A stretch of DNA of 33,401 bases from Campylobacteraceae bacterium (GTDB taxonomy: Bacteria; Campylobacterota; Campylobacteria; Campylobacterales; Sulfurovaceae): positions 1 to 33,401 of the forward strand of contig JALUMR010000080.1 in assembly GCA_027055805.1 (NCBI GenBank), given 5' to 3'. The notes below the pieces were generated by a model, which had not been told where the DNA came from, did not search any database, and was given only the letters and a program-made list of their open reading frames with translations. The stretch's first letter is position 1. Each line of letters starts with the position of its first letter. The translations under genes were made by a program, and so were the position numbers. Positions 23,239 to 31,551 of this stretch are shown here, one piece after another.

Positions 23239-25740
23239 CTACTTTCTATATTTTTTAATAAGTTGGGCTAATTTTTCTCGCTTGATAAGACCTACATGTA
23301 ACTCTTTAACTAGAGTAGAATTAAAAGGTTTTTCATTATCTGCTTGATTTAATGAAAGCATTATCACATTCATTTGACCATGTTGCTTGTTTAAAATGTC
23401 TTTATTTGACTCTTCTAACTCTTTATCAATAAGAAGCATATCATAGTCACTCATTTGTATAAGTGTTTTTAACTCTTCCATGCTATCAACCACTTCAATT
23501 TCATAATTCATATTTGTAATGACTTTTGAAAGAATCTGTGCTTCTAAAGGGTTCTTTTTTGCGATAAGTATTTTCTTACTTGAACTTTTATTATCTTCTT
23601 CAAATTCATGAATTTTTATGACATTGGTAACTGTTGTTGCACTCTCTTTTTCAGGCTCTATAAATGATAGTTCTACTTTTTCATCCACATTATCTTCTAA
23701 AAGCATAATACCATCTTCAGTTGTGTGACTAACAGGGTCAACTTTAATCAGTTCAGGTTCATTGCTACTTTTATTCTCAGCTGCTGGTTCTAGCTCTTCA
23801 TTCTCTTTTGTTTTAGCATTTAAAAACTTTCTTAAAATAAATAGAAGTTCATTGGTTTCAATCGGTTTTGGAATATATTCATCTAATCCTTCTGCAAGAA
23901 AACGTTCTTTATCCCCTTTTAGTGCATTGGCTGTTAACGCAATAATTGGAATATGCTTTAATTGCTCTTCTATTTCATAGTTTAGAATTTCATGAGTTGC
24001 TTCAATACCATCCATAACAGGCATCTGAATATCCATAAAGATTAAATCATATGTTTCATTTTTACGTTTTTCAAAGGCTTCTAGTCCATTGTTTGCAAGG
24101 TGAACTTCTACACCATATTTTAAAAGAATTTGTTTAATAAGTTTTTGGTTAATAAAGTTATCTTCTGCAACGAGTATTTTACCTTCAAATTGAATACTAT
24201 TGAATGGTGTTGATTGATTTGTTGCTTTTTTATTGAGAACTTTCTCTTTAGGAAGAGTACTAATAGTATTTAAACCTTGTACTATTTTAGTGGGAGTAAT
24301 AGGTTTATAGAGTACTTTTGTTGTGTTTAGACCTAACTTTTCAAGTCTGTCTCGATTAGCGAAACTTGATAGTAAAACTACTTTGTGTGAATTTAATCTA
24401 TGAATGGTTTTGAGTAATGTATCATCACACGTGTCAACATCAATCCAAATACTTTGTAAATTCTTATCTAAATTACACTGTTTCAAATCAGAAGGTGTAC
24501 TAAATGGATGGTTTTTAATATGATAGTAATCTAAATATTTTGAAAGGTAAATATCTTGTTGTACAGGAATATTATAATCAAATTTACATATGGTAATATC
24601 ATTAAACTTTGAACACGTACCAAGCTCTGTACTCTCTAGTACTTCTTCAAAAAGAATAGTGAAGTAAAATGTTGTTCCTTTCTCTTTTTGGCTCTCAAGT
24701 TTAAGTTCACTATTCATTAACTCTAAAAATTTAGTAGAAATAGTAAGTCCCAGACCTGTACCACCATACTTACGAGTGATAGAAACATCAGCTTGTGTAA
24801 AGGCTGCAAAAACATTAAGTTGTTGTTCTTTGGTCATACCTACACCATTATCTTTGATAGAAAAAGAGATTTCTGTATGATTGTCTAGGGAAGAGATTTT
24901 TATGATTTCTACATTAATTTTACCACCAAAGTCTGTAAACTTAATAGCATTACTTAAAAGGTTAATAAGTACCTCTTTAATTTTAACAGAATCTCCAAGA
25001 AGTTTTTTATTAATGGCAGGGTCAAGAAAAAGATTTAAATCAATATTCTTTTCTGCTGCTCTAACACCATAGGTTTCTATGGCTGACTCAAACTCTATAA
25101 TAGGGTCAAAAATCACCATGTCAAGTTCTGTTTTGTTGCTCTCAATTTTTGAAAGGTCTAAAATATTGTTAATAATACTTAATAGGTTTTCTGAACTTTT
25201 TTCGATAATATTGGTAAATTCTATCTGCTCACTATTTAAATCAGTACTTTTTAACAACTCTGTAAAACCAACAATTCCATTTAGTGGTGTACGAATTTCA
25301 TGTGACATATTGGCTAAAAATAGTGATTTTGACGCATTGGCTTCTAGTGCTTCTATTTTATCAGATTTGGCATTCTCTATGAGTAGTTCAATAAATTTAT
25401 AACCATCTTTCATACCTCGACTACTGTTTAAATCAATATTTTTTAGTGCAGAGATACTTGGTTCATCAAAGGTACTTTCTGCTTCTACAGCAGCATTATT
25501 GAGTATTTCTTCTAAATCTTTTATACTATTGTGTAGTTCTCTGCTAGTTTTAAAACCAATAATAGCCAAAGTTATACTTAATAATATACCAAAAACAGAG
25601 ATTCCAAATATAATCTCTTTAGTGAGATTTTCACCTGCTATATATTGATTGTAACTTGTATATGCAAAATAACTTGTTATTAAAAATAGTAAAAAAATAG
25701 GTAGTGCACTAATAAGTCTTAATTTGTTTTTTAATTGCAT
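23239..25740 (-). CDS. hybrid histidine kinase with one intact and two degenerate receivers
   Basis: The 833-residue membrane protein has two transmembrane segments (about 10-28 and 43-62) with almost no periplasmic part. HisKA follows, with His147 in FLANMSHEIRTPLNG, then the ATPase domain with N-box (LLSNAIKF), DNGVGM and GGTGLGL. Residues 380-495 look like a divergent receiver (keeps KPI, lacks the MPxMDG loop). Residues 520-640 are a complete receiver with Asp570. Residues 722-830 are a second divergent one, with Lys728/729 where the acidic pair should be. A long acidic linker separates them. A very good AGGAGGAG precedes the ATG. The neighbouring Hpt gene should take phosphate from Asp570. 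Confidence 0.9.
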   Translation of the reverse strand: MQLKNKLRLISALPIFLLFLITSYFAYTSYNQYIAGENLTKEIIFGISVFGILLSITLAIIGFKTSRELHNSIKDLEEILNNAAVEAESTFDEPSISALKNIDLNSSRGMKDGYKFIELLIENAKSDKIEALEANASKSLFLANMSHEIRTPLNGIVGFTELLKSTDLNSEQIEFTNIIEKSSENLLSIINNILDLSKIESNKTELDMVIFDPIIEFESAIETYGVRAAEKNIDLNLFLDPAINKKLLGDSVKIKEVLINLLSNAIKFTDFGGKINVEIIKISSLDNHTEISFSIKDNGVGMTKEQQLNVFAAFTQADVSITRKYGGTGLGLTISTKFLELMNSELKLESQKEKGTTFYFTILFEEVLESTELGTCSKFNDITICKFDYNIPVQQDIYLSKYLDYYHIKNHPFSTPSDLKQCNLDKNLQSIWIDVDTCDDTLLKTIHRLNSHKVVLLSSFANRDRLEKLGLNTTKVLYKPITPTKIVQGLNTISTLPKEKVLNKKATNQSTPFNSIQFEGKILVAEDNFINQKLIKQILLKYGVEVHLANNGLEAFEKRKNETYDLIFMDIQMPVMDGIEATHEILNYEIEEQLKHIPIIALTANALKGDKERFLAEGLDEYIPKPIETNELLFILRKFLNAKTKENEELEPAAENKSSNEPELIKVDPVSHTTEDGIMLLEDNVDEKVELSFIEPEKESATTVTNVIKIHEFEEDNKSSSKKILIAKKNPLEAQILSKVITNMNYEIEVVDSMEELKTLIQMSDYDMLLIDKELEESNKDILNKQHGQMNVIMLSLNQADNEKPFNSTLVKELHVGLIKREKLAQLIKKYRK

Positions 25741-25752
25741 TATCTACTCCTC

Positions 25753-26982
25753 CTATACTGATTTAAGTTGTTTCATATAATCTTCCAATGAAAGAAAATG
25801 ACCCCAGTACTTAGTAAAAAGAGCTTCTAATTTATCATGTTCTGTACAGTATTGAATCTCTTCTAATATATCTGCTAGTTCATTAATACGTAAATTACTC
25901 GCAGCACCTTTTAGTTTGTGTCCAAGTTCATGAATATTATCCATGTCTTTTTGTGCATAAGAGGTTAAGAGATGATCTTTATCATGATGTGCTTGTTCTA
26001 TAAAATCTTCTACAAACTCTTCTATAAGTACTACAGGAAGATTTAGCTCATCGGCAGCAGTTTGAGGGTTGTATGAAATAGGTAAAGCAGATACATTATC
26101 TAGTGTGAAAGCTTTATCTTTATCTGAAGTTTTAACTACTTTTTCTTCTTGTTTTATATCTTCTTTAATCGTACTGTTACTTACGAGGTTATCAAAGCTT
26201 AAATCATCAAATTCATCTTCTTCTATAACTTTTTTCTCTTCTTTAGTATCTTTCTCTTTTTTATAAATATCATCATTAGAGACATTGTTGAGTAAGTCAG
26301 TAAATCTTGCATTAAGAACTTCTTCTTTCTCTTCAATACTATCTTGCTCTAATAAAGTATCAAATTCTTCATCCTCATAATAGTCTTCAGGCTTTTCTAA
26401 CGTTAATAGAGCCAATTTGGTATAGTACTGATCAATAAGAGGCATACGCTCACGATGTGAAAGCTTTTTAATTTTTAGAAGCAATATATTAATATGAGGT
26501 ATTTTTAGTGTTAATGCTAAATTTGAAAGATTTTTAATAACCTTGTCATTTCCTTCTAATAGACGTTTTTCATCAATAATGGATTGATCGATAAAACTGT
26601 CAAGATAAAGTTTATAGTCATCAACTGTTAATCCTATATCTTTAGAAATTTTTTCAACATCAAGATAAATTTCTTTATAATTGACTTTGAAATCATTTAC
26701 AGGTTCTACTTGTTTAGGTGTTTTTGTAATTACTTTTTCTACAGTAATGTTTTTAAGCTCAACCAAGTAAAAATCACCAATGGTTCCATAAATTTCATGA
26801 TGAGAAAAGTCAGAGTTTATTTTTTGATTATTTTGTTCTATTACAATTTTATTGTTTTCAAACTTTATATAATCAATAATATTCCCTTCTATAAGTTGAT
26901 TAAAAGAGTCGTACCCTAAAAGCTCTATAAATGCTTCATCTGCCATTACTAGTTGTTTATTATCATTATATCCGTAATACAT
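25753..26982 (-). CDS. PAS-like and Hpt-domain phosphotransfer protein
   Basis: The 409-residue protein is soluble. Residues 1-85 look like a PAS fold (ADEAFIELLGYDSFNQLIEG). Residues 100-190 align by eye with an Hpt helical bundle, but Leu157 stands where the phospho-His should be. A very acidic linker follows (200-285). Residues 300-409 form a proper Hpt domain with His355 in ELGHKLKGAASNL. So it carries one active and one apparently dead phosphotransfer module. The role would be to pass phosphate from the hybrid kinase to the CheY-like protein. The gene begins 20 bases after the PAS gene and ends 12 before the kinase start. Confidence 0.82.
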   Translation of the reverse strand: MYYGYNDNKQLVMADEAFIELLGYDSFNQLIEGNIIDYIKFENNKIVIEQNNQKINSDFSHHEIYGTIGDFYLVELKNITVEKVITKTPKQVEPVNDFKVNYKEIYLDVEKISKDIGLTVDDYKLYLDSFIDQSIIDEKRLLEGNDKVIKNLSNLALTLKIPHINILLLKIKKLSHRERMPLIDQYYTKLALLTLEKPEDYYEDEEFDTLLEQDSIEEKEEVLNARFTDLLNNVSNDDIYKKEKDTKEEKKVIEEDEFDDLSFDNLVSNSTIKEDIKQEEKVVKTSDKDKAFTLDNVSALPISYNPQTAADELNLPVVLIEEFVEDFIEQAHHDKDHLLTSYAQKDMDNIHELGHKLKGAASNLRINELADILEEIQYCTEHDKLEALFTKYWGHFLSLEDYMKQLKSV

Positions 26983-27002
26983 TTTTCCCTCGCTATATTA
27001 TA

Positions 27003-27398
27003 TTAATACTGAGCATAACGCTCAATTTCTTCTTCTTTGTTAGATTTAGATGTTGGTTTATGCACAACAATAAAACCTGAGATTTCACCATTATTGTCAT
27101 ATTTGACGGTACAGTGAATATCTGACCAAAAATACATACCATCTCGACGCATATTTTTAAGTGTCGAGAACCACTGTTTAAGACGTTTTTTTGTTGACCA
27201 AAGATTCTCATAAAGTTCTTGAGGTACATCAGGATGCTTAAATATCGAATGGTCTTTACCCAAAAGTTCTTCTTTTCTAAAACCAGTAACTTGACAAAAG
27301 TTCTGATTAGCGTAAGTTATTATTCCATTCATATCAATTTCATATATTAAATTTTCAGTAAAAGTATATTCAACATCTAACGCTATAGGATGATGCAC
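27003..27398 (-). CDS. single PAS-domain protein, Aer/CetB-like
   Basis: The 131-residue protein is one PAS domain plus a short acidic tail: ENLIYEIDMNGIITYANQNF, FRKEELLGKDHSIFKHPDVP, and KNMRRDGMYFWSDI. The HPD-P motif, the later Trp (LKQWFSTLKN) and the NxRRDGxxYW segment follow the PAS domain of Aer and Campylobacter CetB, which bind FAD and sense energy or redox state; a cofactor is thus likely but unproven. The start is GTG at 27398, with AAGGA 9 bases upstream. It heads the signalling transcript. It has no transmitter part, so it must signal by contact, plausibly with the kinase or the Hpt protein. Confidence 0.88.
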   Translation of the reverse strand: MHHPIALDVEYTFTENLIYEIDMNGIITYANQNFCQVTGFRKEELLGKDHSIFKHPDVPQELYENLWSTKKRLKQWFSTLKNMRRDGMYFWSDIHCTVKYDNNGEISGFIVVHKPTSKSNKEEEIERYAQY

Positions 27399-27555
27399 TC
27401 TGCTTCCTTTATGTATATTTATTAATCCGTAGGTAACTTTATTATAAAAAGACTAAGATATTTATTAAAATAAACTTATTCTTAAAATTTAATTTATTAC
27501 AATAAAGTTTTTTTACAAATTATAATATTAAATGTTTAGATAGACATTATATAGA

Positions 27556-29361
27556 TTAATATTTAACAATATCTGTTTTTATTATTTTAGCAATTTTTTC
27601 ACTACTAGCAACTGAAATTTCACTATAAGTTGCATTTTTAATGGCTTCAAAAGTTCCAAAGTAGTTTAGAAGTTTTTTAATGGTGGCTGGACCGATACCT
27701 TTTTTCTGTAAAAGAGAGTTTTGGGTGTCATCTTTTCGTTTTTTATTTTGATGGTAAGTTATGGCAAAACGATGGGCTTCATCACGTTGTCTCTGTATCC
27801 ATTGTAGGCGTTTATCTGTAGTTTTTAGTTCAAAAACTGAATGCTCAGTATAGACAATGTCTTTGGCAGCACCTTTGGCTCTATGGGCTTTTTCGTCAAG
27901 TTTCTCTTTGGCTATGGCAATGATATTTAATTCTATGTGAGCTTCATCTAAAAGTTGAACAGCAAGTCTTCTTAACGTCTCTCCTCCATCTAAAATCCAC
28001 AAGTCTGGTACTGGATTTTTATAAAAACTCTCTATTCGTCTACTTAACATCTCTTTCATCTGTCCATATTCATCTTTGGCTTTAAGTTCATAGCGTCGGT
28101 AGTCACTCTTTTGCCATTTGTTATCATTCCAAACTACCATAGCTCCTACTGTAGCTACTCCCATCATATGAGAGTTGTCAAAAGATTCAACACGATAAGG
28201 CACAATGTCTAGTTCAAAAAGTTCAGAAATTTTGGGCTCTATCTCCTCTTTATTGTCCTGTTTTAGAACTTCATGTGCATTGGTGATAGCCAGTGAAGTT
28301 AATTTTTCTTTTGAACCTTTTTTAGGATTAAGAATAGTGATTTTTTTAGAAAAACGGTCACTTAATAGTGTTGCTAATTCTGATTGGTCTTTAAATTCAT
28401 GTGCTACTACAATGGTTTTGGCTATTTGGGGAGCTTCTGTATTGTAAAACTCTAAAAGAGCTTGTGTATAGGCTTCATCTTGGTCAAAAATATCTCTACT
28501 TCTAAAGGTGGAAAAAGAGGAAGAGATAATTTTCCCTTGACGCATAAAAAGTTTGACAATTACTCCTTTCGTTTTACCATTGATAATAGCAAAAATATCC
28601 ATATCATCAAGAGATTTTAAATCAAGGTTGGAACTTATGGTTAAGGATTCTATACTCTTAATATTGTCACGTAGTTTAGCAGCCTCCTCATAGCGTTCAG
28701 CCATGGCAAGTGTCATCATTTTTTCTTTAAGCGTCTCTATAAGAATAGTACGTTTTGTTATAGATTTTTTAGCTCTTTCAATTATTTTATAGTACTCTTG
28801 TGAGCTTATTTTTCCTTCACATGGAGCCAAACATTTATCTATTTGATGAAATAGACAAGCTTTTCCTTCTCGTAGACATGATTTTTTTTGAACCAAAGGA
28901 AAGACTTCATAAAGTGTATCTAGTAGAACTTTTCCTCCATTTGGAAAAGGTCCAAAATAGGAGATTTTTTTCCCTTTTATAATCTTTCTAGTTATTTCAA
29001 AACGAGGAAAATCTTGATTTTCATCAATGTAAATATAGGGGTATGTTTTGTCATCACGAAGTAGTATATTATATTTGGGGTTCAACTGTTTTATAAGTGA
29101 GTTCTCTAAAATAAGAGCATCGGCTTCTGTAGCTACAACAATATATTCAACTTTTACAGCCTGTTCTAACATTTTAATAATACGAATACTCAACGTGTCA
29201 TTGGGACGAAACTTAGGGGCAAAACGCCAGTAACTTTTGACTCTGTTTTTGAGATTTTTTGCTTTTCCTACATAAAGTAAGCGTGAGTTTTTGTCAAAAT
29301 ATTGGTAGACACCAGCACTACTGGGTAAGTTCTGAATGGTTTTTTCTATTTCGCTATACAT
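27556..29361 (-). CDS. uvrC: excinuclease ABC subunit C (UvrC)
   Basis: UvrC makes the two incisions flanking UvrB-bound DNA lesions in nucleotide excision repair. The 601-residue product has the GIY-YIG nuclease at the N-terminus (SSAGVYQYFDKNSRLLYVGKA), a Cys cluster (CLREGKACLFHQIDKC), the UvrB-binding helix (AMAERYEEAAKLRDNI), the RNase H-like C-terminal nuclease with ESFDNSHMMGV and ILDGG, and terminal helix-hairpin-helix repeats (KGIGPATIKKLLNYFG). Length is normal for the family. The ATG follows immediately after the TAA of the DUF721-like gene upstream, so the two are co-transcribed. Confidence 0.96.
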   Translation of the reverse strand: MYSEIEKTIQNLPSSAGVYQYFDKNSRLLYVGKAKNLKNRVKSYWRFAPKFRPNDTLSIRIIKMLEQAVKVEYIVVATEADALILENSLIKQLNPKYNILLRDDKTYPYIYIDENQDFPRFEITRKIIKGKKISYFGPFPNGGKVLLDTLYEVFPLVQKKSCLREGKACLFHQIDKCLAPCEGKISSQEYYKIIERAKKSITKRTILIETLKEKMMTLAMAERYEEAAKLRDNIKSIESLTISSNLDLKSLDDMDIFAIINGKTKGVIVKLFMRQGKIISSSFSTFRSRDIFDQDEAYTQALLEFYNTEAPQIAKTIVVAHEFKDQSELATLLSDRFSKKITILNPKKGSKEKLTSLAITNAHEVLKQDNKEEIEPKISELFELDIVPYRVESFDNSHMMGVATVGAMVVWNDNKWQKSDYRRYELKAKDEYGQMKEMLSRRIESFYKNPVPDLWILDGGETLRRLAVQLLDEAHIELNIIAIAKEKLDEKAHRAKGAAKDIVYTEHSVFELKTTDKRLQWIQRQRDEAHRFAITYHQNKKRKDDTQNSLLQKKGIGPATIKKLLNYFGTFEAIKNATYSEISVASSEKIAKIIKTDIVKY

Positions 29362-29808
29362 TTATAGTTGCTTTTCGATAGATTTTTTAATTTTATTAAA
29401 TGCAACTTGAAGTTCTTTGTCTTCTGACTCTATAGTAAATTCACCTAAAGCCATCTCTTTATAATAAGGGACTGTTGACTCTATAGACGCTTCTTTTATA
29501 ATAGAAAGATGCTTAGAGTTAAAAAGTACTACGTTAGAAGCTTTCATCTCTTTACACTTCTCATCACTCTTTGCCAACATACTTAATAGAGATTTTAATA
29601 AATCTTTATTATAATTGAGCTCCATTTTAAACCCAGGGTGAGAGAGTGCTACAAATAGTGTGTTGTCTCTTACATATACAAAAGCAATGGCTTTTTTAAA
29701 TCTTGGGTTCAATAGGGAAATAAACTTTTGATAGCAGTAGTGACTCTTAAGTAATTTAAACTCAGGGAGGTTACGGATATGCGAAAGTATGGTAGAGGCT
29801 TTTTTCAT
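29362..29808 (-). CDS. DUF721/DciA-like protein
   Basis: The 148-residue product is soluble. The N-terminal half (KKASTILSHIRNLPEF, then FKKAIAFVYVRDNTLFVALSHPGFKMELNYN) resembles DUF721 proteins, whose relative DciA loads replicative helicase in many bacteria. The strand-rich segment FVYVRDNTLFVALSHPG is the best evidence, from memory of the family; I assign it with moderate confidence. The rest is Lys/Glu-rich helix. It lies directly before uvrC with no gap. Its 5' end overlaps by 30 bases the start of a lipoprotein gene on the other strand, so the two promoters must face each other across each other's coding sequence. Confidence 0.62.
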   Translation of the reverse strand: MKKASTILSHIRNLPEFKLLKSHYCYQKFISLLNPRFKKAIAFVYVRDNTLFVALSHPGFKMELNYNKDLLKSLLSMLAKSDEKCKEMKASNVVLFNSKHLSIIKEASIESTVPYYKEMALGEFTIESEDKELQVAFNKIKKSIEKQL

Positions 29809-29931
29809 CTTTTTATTATAGCATTTTTTAGCTTTTTTTTATTAAGTGGATGTGGCTACAAGGCTGACCCCTATTGGGTAGGTTCGGTAACACCGAACAG
29901 TGGAGATGAAGATGGGAAAAAGGGAGAATAG
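29779..29931 (+). CDS. 50-residue lipoprotein overlapping the DUF721-like gene
   Basis: An ATG at 29779 opens a 50-codon frame to TAG at 29929-29931. The protein has a basic start (MRKYGRG), a 13-residue Phe/Leu/Ile-rich core and the lipobox LLSGC with the lipidated Cys at residue 25. The mature part, GYKADPYWVGSVT and a Glu/Lys/Asp-rich tail, is only 26 residues and resembles LptM/YifL-type mini lipoproteins (CGxKxxxY). A strong ribosome binding site, GGGAGG, lies 8 bases before the ATG. The stop is followed one base later by nadB, so it should be co-translated. Its first 30 bases overlap the start of the divergent DUF721-like gene. Confidence 0.75.
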   Translation: MRKYGRGFFHLFIIAFFSFFLLSGCGYKADPYWVGSVTPNSGDEDGKKGE

Positions 29932-29932
29932 A

Positions 29933-31381
29933 ATGAAAAAGTATGATGTGTTAATAATAGGTGCAGGAATAGCAGGACTTTACGCTGCAATGAATCTTCC
30001 AAAAGAGAAAAAAGTTTTGGTAGTCTGTAAAGATATCCCATGGGAGTGTAATACCTTTTATGCTCAAGGTGGAATGGTAACGGCTTTAGACGAAGCAGAC
30101 ATTCCTTTACATGTAGAAGACACCATGGCAGCAGGAGCTTTTCATAACAGTCGTGAAGCCGTAGAAATTTTAAGTCGTACCTCTTTGCAGACAACCAAAG
30201 ATATTATCGATAAAGGTATGGAGTTTGATAAAGATGAAAATGGCAATGTAGTTTACACTAAAGAAGCAGCCCATTCAGCAGAACGAATTGTTCATGCTGG
30301 GGGTGATGCTACAGGACGTTACATGCACTACTTTATGATGGTTCAAAACAAACATCAACTTCAACGAAATACTTTGGTTTATGATTTGCTTATTGAAAAT
30401 GGTCGTTGTTTTGGTGTAAATGCTTTAGTAAACTATCGTCATGAAACCATTATTGCTGATGATGTCATTATCGCTTCAGGTGGAGTAGGGTCACTCTATG
30501 AGTACAATACCAACTCTCGAACTGTCTCAGCTGATATTCATGGTATTTGTGTTGAAAAAGGAATAGAGCTAGAGAACATGGAGATGATGCAGTTTCACCC
30601 TACTGTTTTTGTAAAGACTCCTTTTGCTCGAAAACTTCTTTTAACTGAAGCCTTAAGAGGTGAAGGTGCGTGGATAGTTGCAGAAGATGGGCGACGTTTT
30701 CTTTTTGATTATGATGAGAGAGGAGAGTTGGCATCGCGTGATATTGTAAGCCGTGCCATTTTTGACCATAAACGTAAAACAGGTGAAGAGGTATACTTAG
30801 ACTTCTCTATGTTTGAAGCAGAATGGTTTGCCAAACGTTTTCCAAATATTACAAGAAGTTTTGAAGCCATTGGTTATAACTTCCCACAGGATAGAGTACC
30901 TATTTCTCCAGCTTTTCACTATGCAGTAGGAGGAATAAAATGTGATACCGATGGTTGTGTAGAGGGAATAGAGGGTCTATATGTTATAGGTGAAGCATCA
31001 AGTACAGGTGTTCATGGTGCAAACCGTTTGGCTTCTAACTCACTACTAGAAGGGGTAGTATTCGCAAAACGTGCAGTTGATCACCTTTTAGCAAAAGAGA
31101 AAGTAGAAATAACTGTACCAACTTTTGACAAAGAGTATAAAAATATTGTTCACCATGAAGCCGATAAAATTTATAAACATCGTTTACGAAAAATCATGTG
31201 GGATGACATGGGAGTGATACGAACTAAAAAGGGTCTACTTGAAGCTAAAAATGCTATTTTTGATATGAAAAATAGAGATATAGGAAGACTGTTAGCGTTA
31301 CGTTTAAATACAGCTTCAGCTATTGTCGATGCAGCTTTAAAACGCAAAGAGAGTTTGGGAACACATTATATTGAAAATTAA
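29933..31381 (+). CDS. nadB: L-aspartate oxidase
   Basis: NadB oxidises aspartate to iminoaspartate with FAD, the first step of de novo NAD synthesis. I start it at the ATG at 29933 (482 residues, MKKYDVLIIGAGIAGLYAAM), with AAGGGAGA upstream; the frame is open further, but family N-termini begin here. Visible are the FAD GAGIAG motif, the NTFYAQGGM segment, EMMQFHPTVF, LLTEALRGEGAW, and VHGANRLASNSLLEGVVF near the C-terminus. The length is a little short of the usual 530 residues at the C-terminal domain. It follows the mini lipoprotein by one base. Confidence 0.94.
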   Translation: MKKYDVLIIGAGIAGLYAAMNLPKEKKVLVVCKDIPWECNTFYAQGGMVTALDEADIPLHVEDTMAAGAFHNSREAVEILSRTSLQTTKDIIDKGMEFDKDENGNVVYTKEAAHSAERIVHAGGDATGRYMHYFMMVQNKHQLQRNTLVYDLLIENGRCFGVNALVNYRHETIIADDVIIASGGVGSLYEYNTNSRTVSADIHGICVEKGIELENMEMMQFHPTVFVKTPFARKLLLTEALRGEGAWIVAEDGRRFLFDYDERGELASRDIVSRAIFDHKRKTGEEVYLDFSMFEAEWFAKRFPNITRSFEAIGYNFPQDRVPISPAFHYAVGGIKCDTDGCVEGIEGLYVIGEASSTGVHGANRLASNSLLEGVVFAKRAVDHLLAKEKVEITVPTFDKEYKNIVHHEADKIYKHRLRKIMWDDMGVIRTKKGLLEAKNAIFDMKNRDIGRLLALRLNTASAIVDAALKRKESLGTHYIEN

Positions 31382-31466
31382 TACTTAGTTATTATTTTTT
31401 AGATTTACGTGTTACCAAATTGCTCGGTTTTTTGCTTTTAAAAAGCTCCTCTTTTATAGTGCTTAA

Positions 31467-31490
31467 AATTATAGTTTTTTAACTATAATT
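31467..31490. repeat. inverted repeat upstream of nhaD
   Basis: AATTATAGTT (31467-31476) pairs with AACTATAATT (31481-31490) around TTTT. A second, weaker pair, TTAGAC/GTCTAA, lies at 31508-31537. The 170 bases between nadB and nhaD hold no gene. No T-tract follows the first hairpin, so it may be regulatory rather than a terminator. Confidence 0.4.
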
Positions 31491-31551
31491 GTAACAAATT
31501 AAAATCATTAGACTTTTTACGTTATGTTATGGTCTAAATAATGGAGTTATA

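Noticed and set aside
29871-30194. Minus-strand frame of 107 codons over nadB
   Set aside because: It runs antisense to strongly conserved NadB coding sequence and has no protein-like features of its own.
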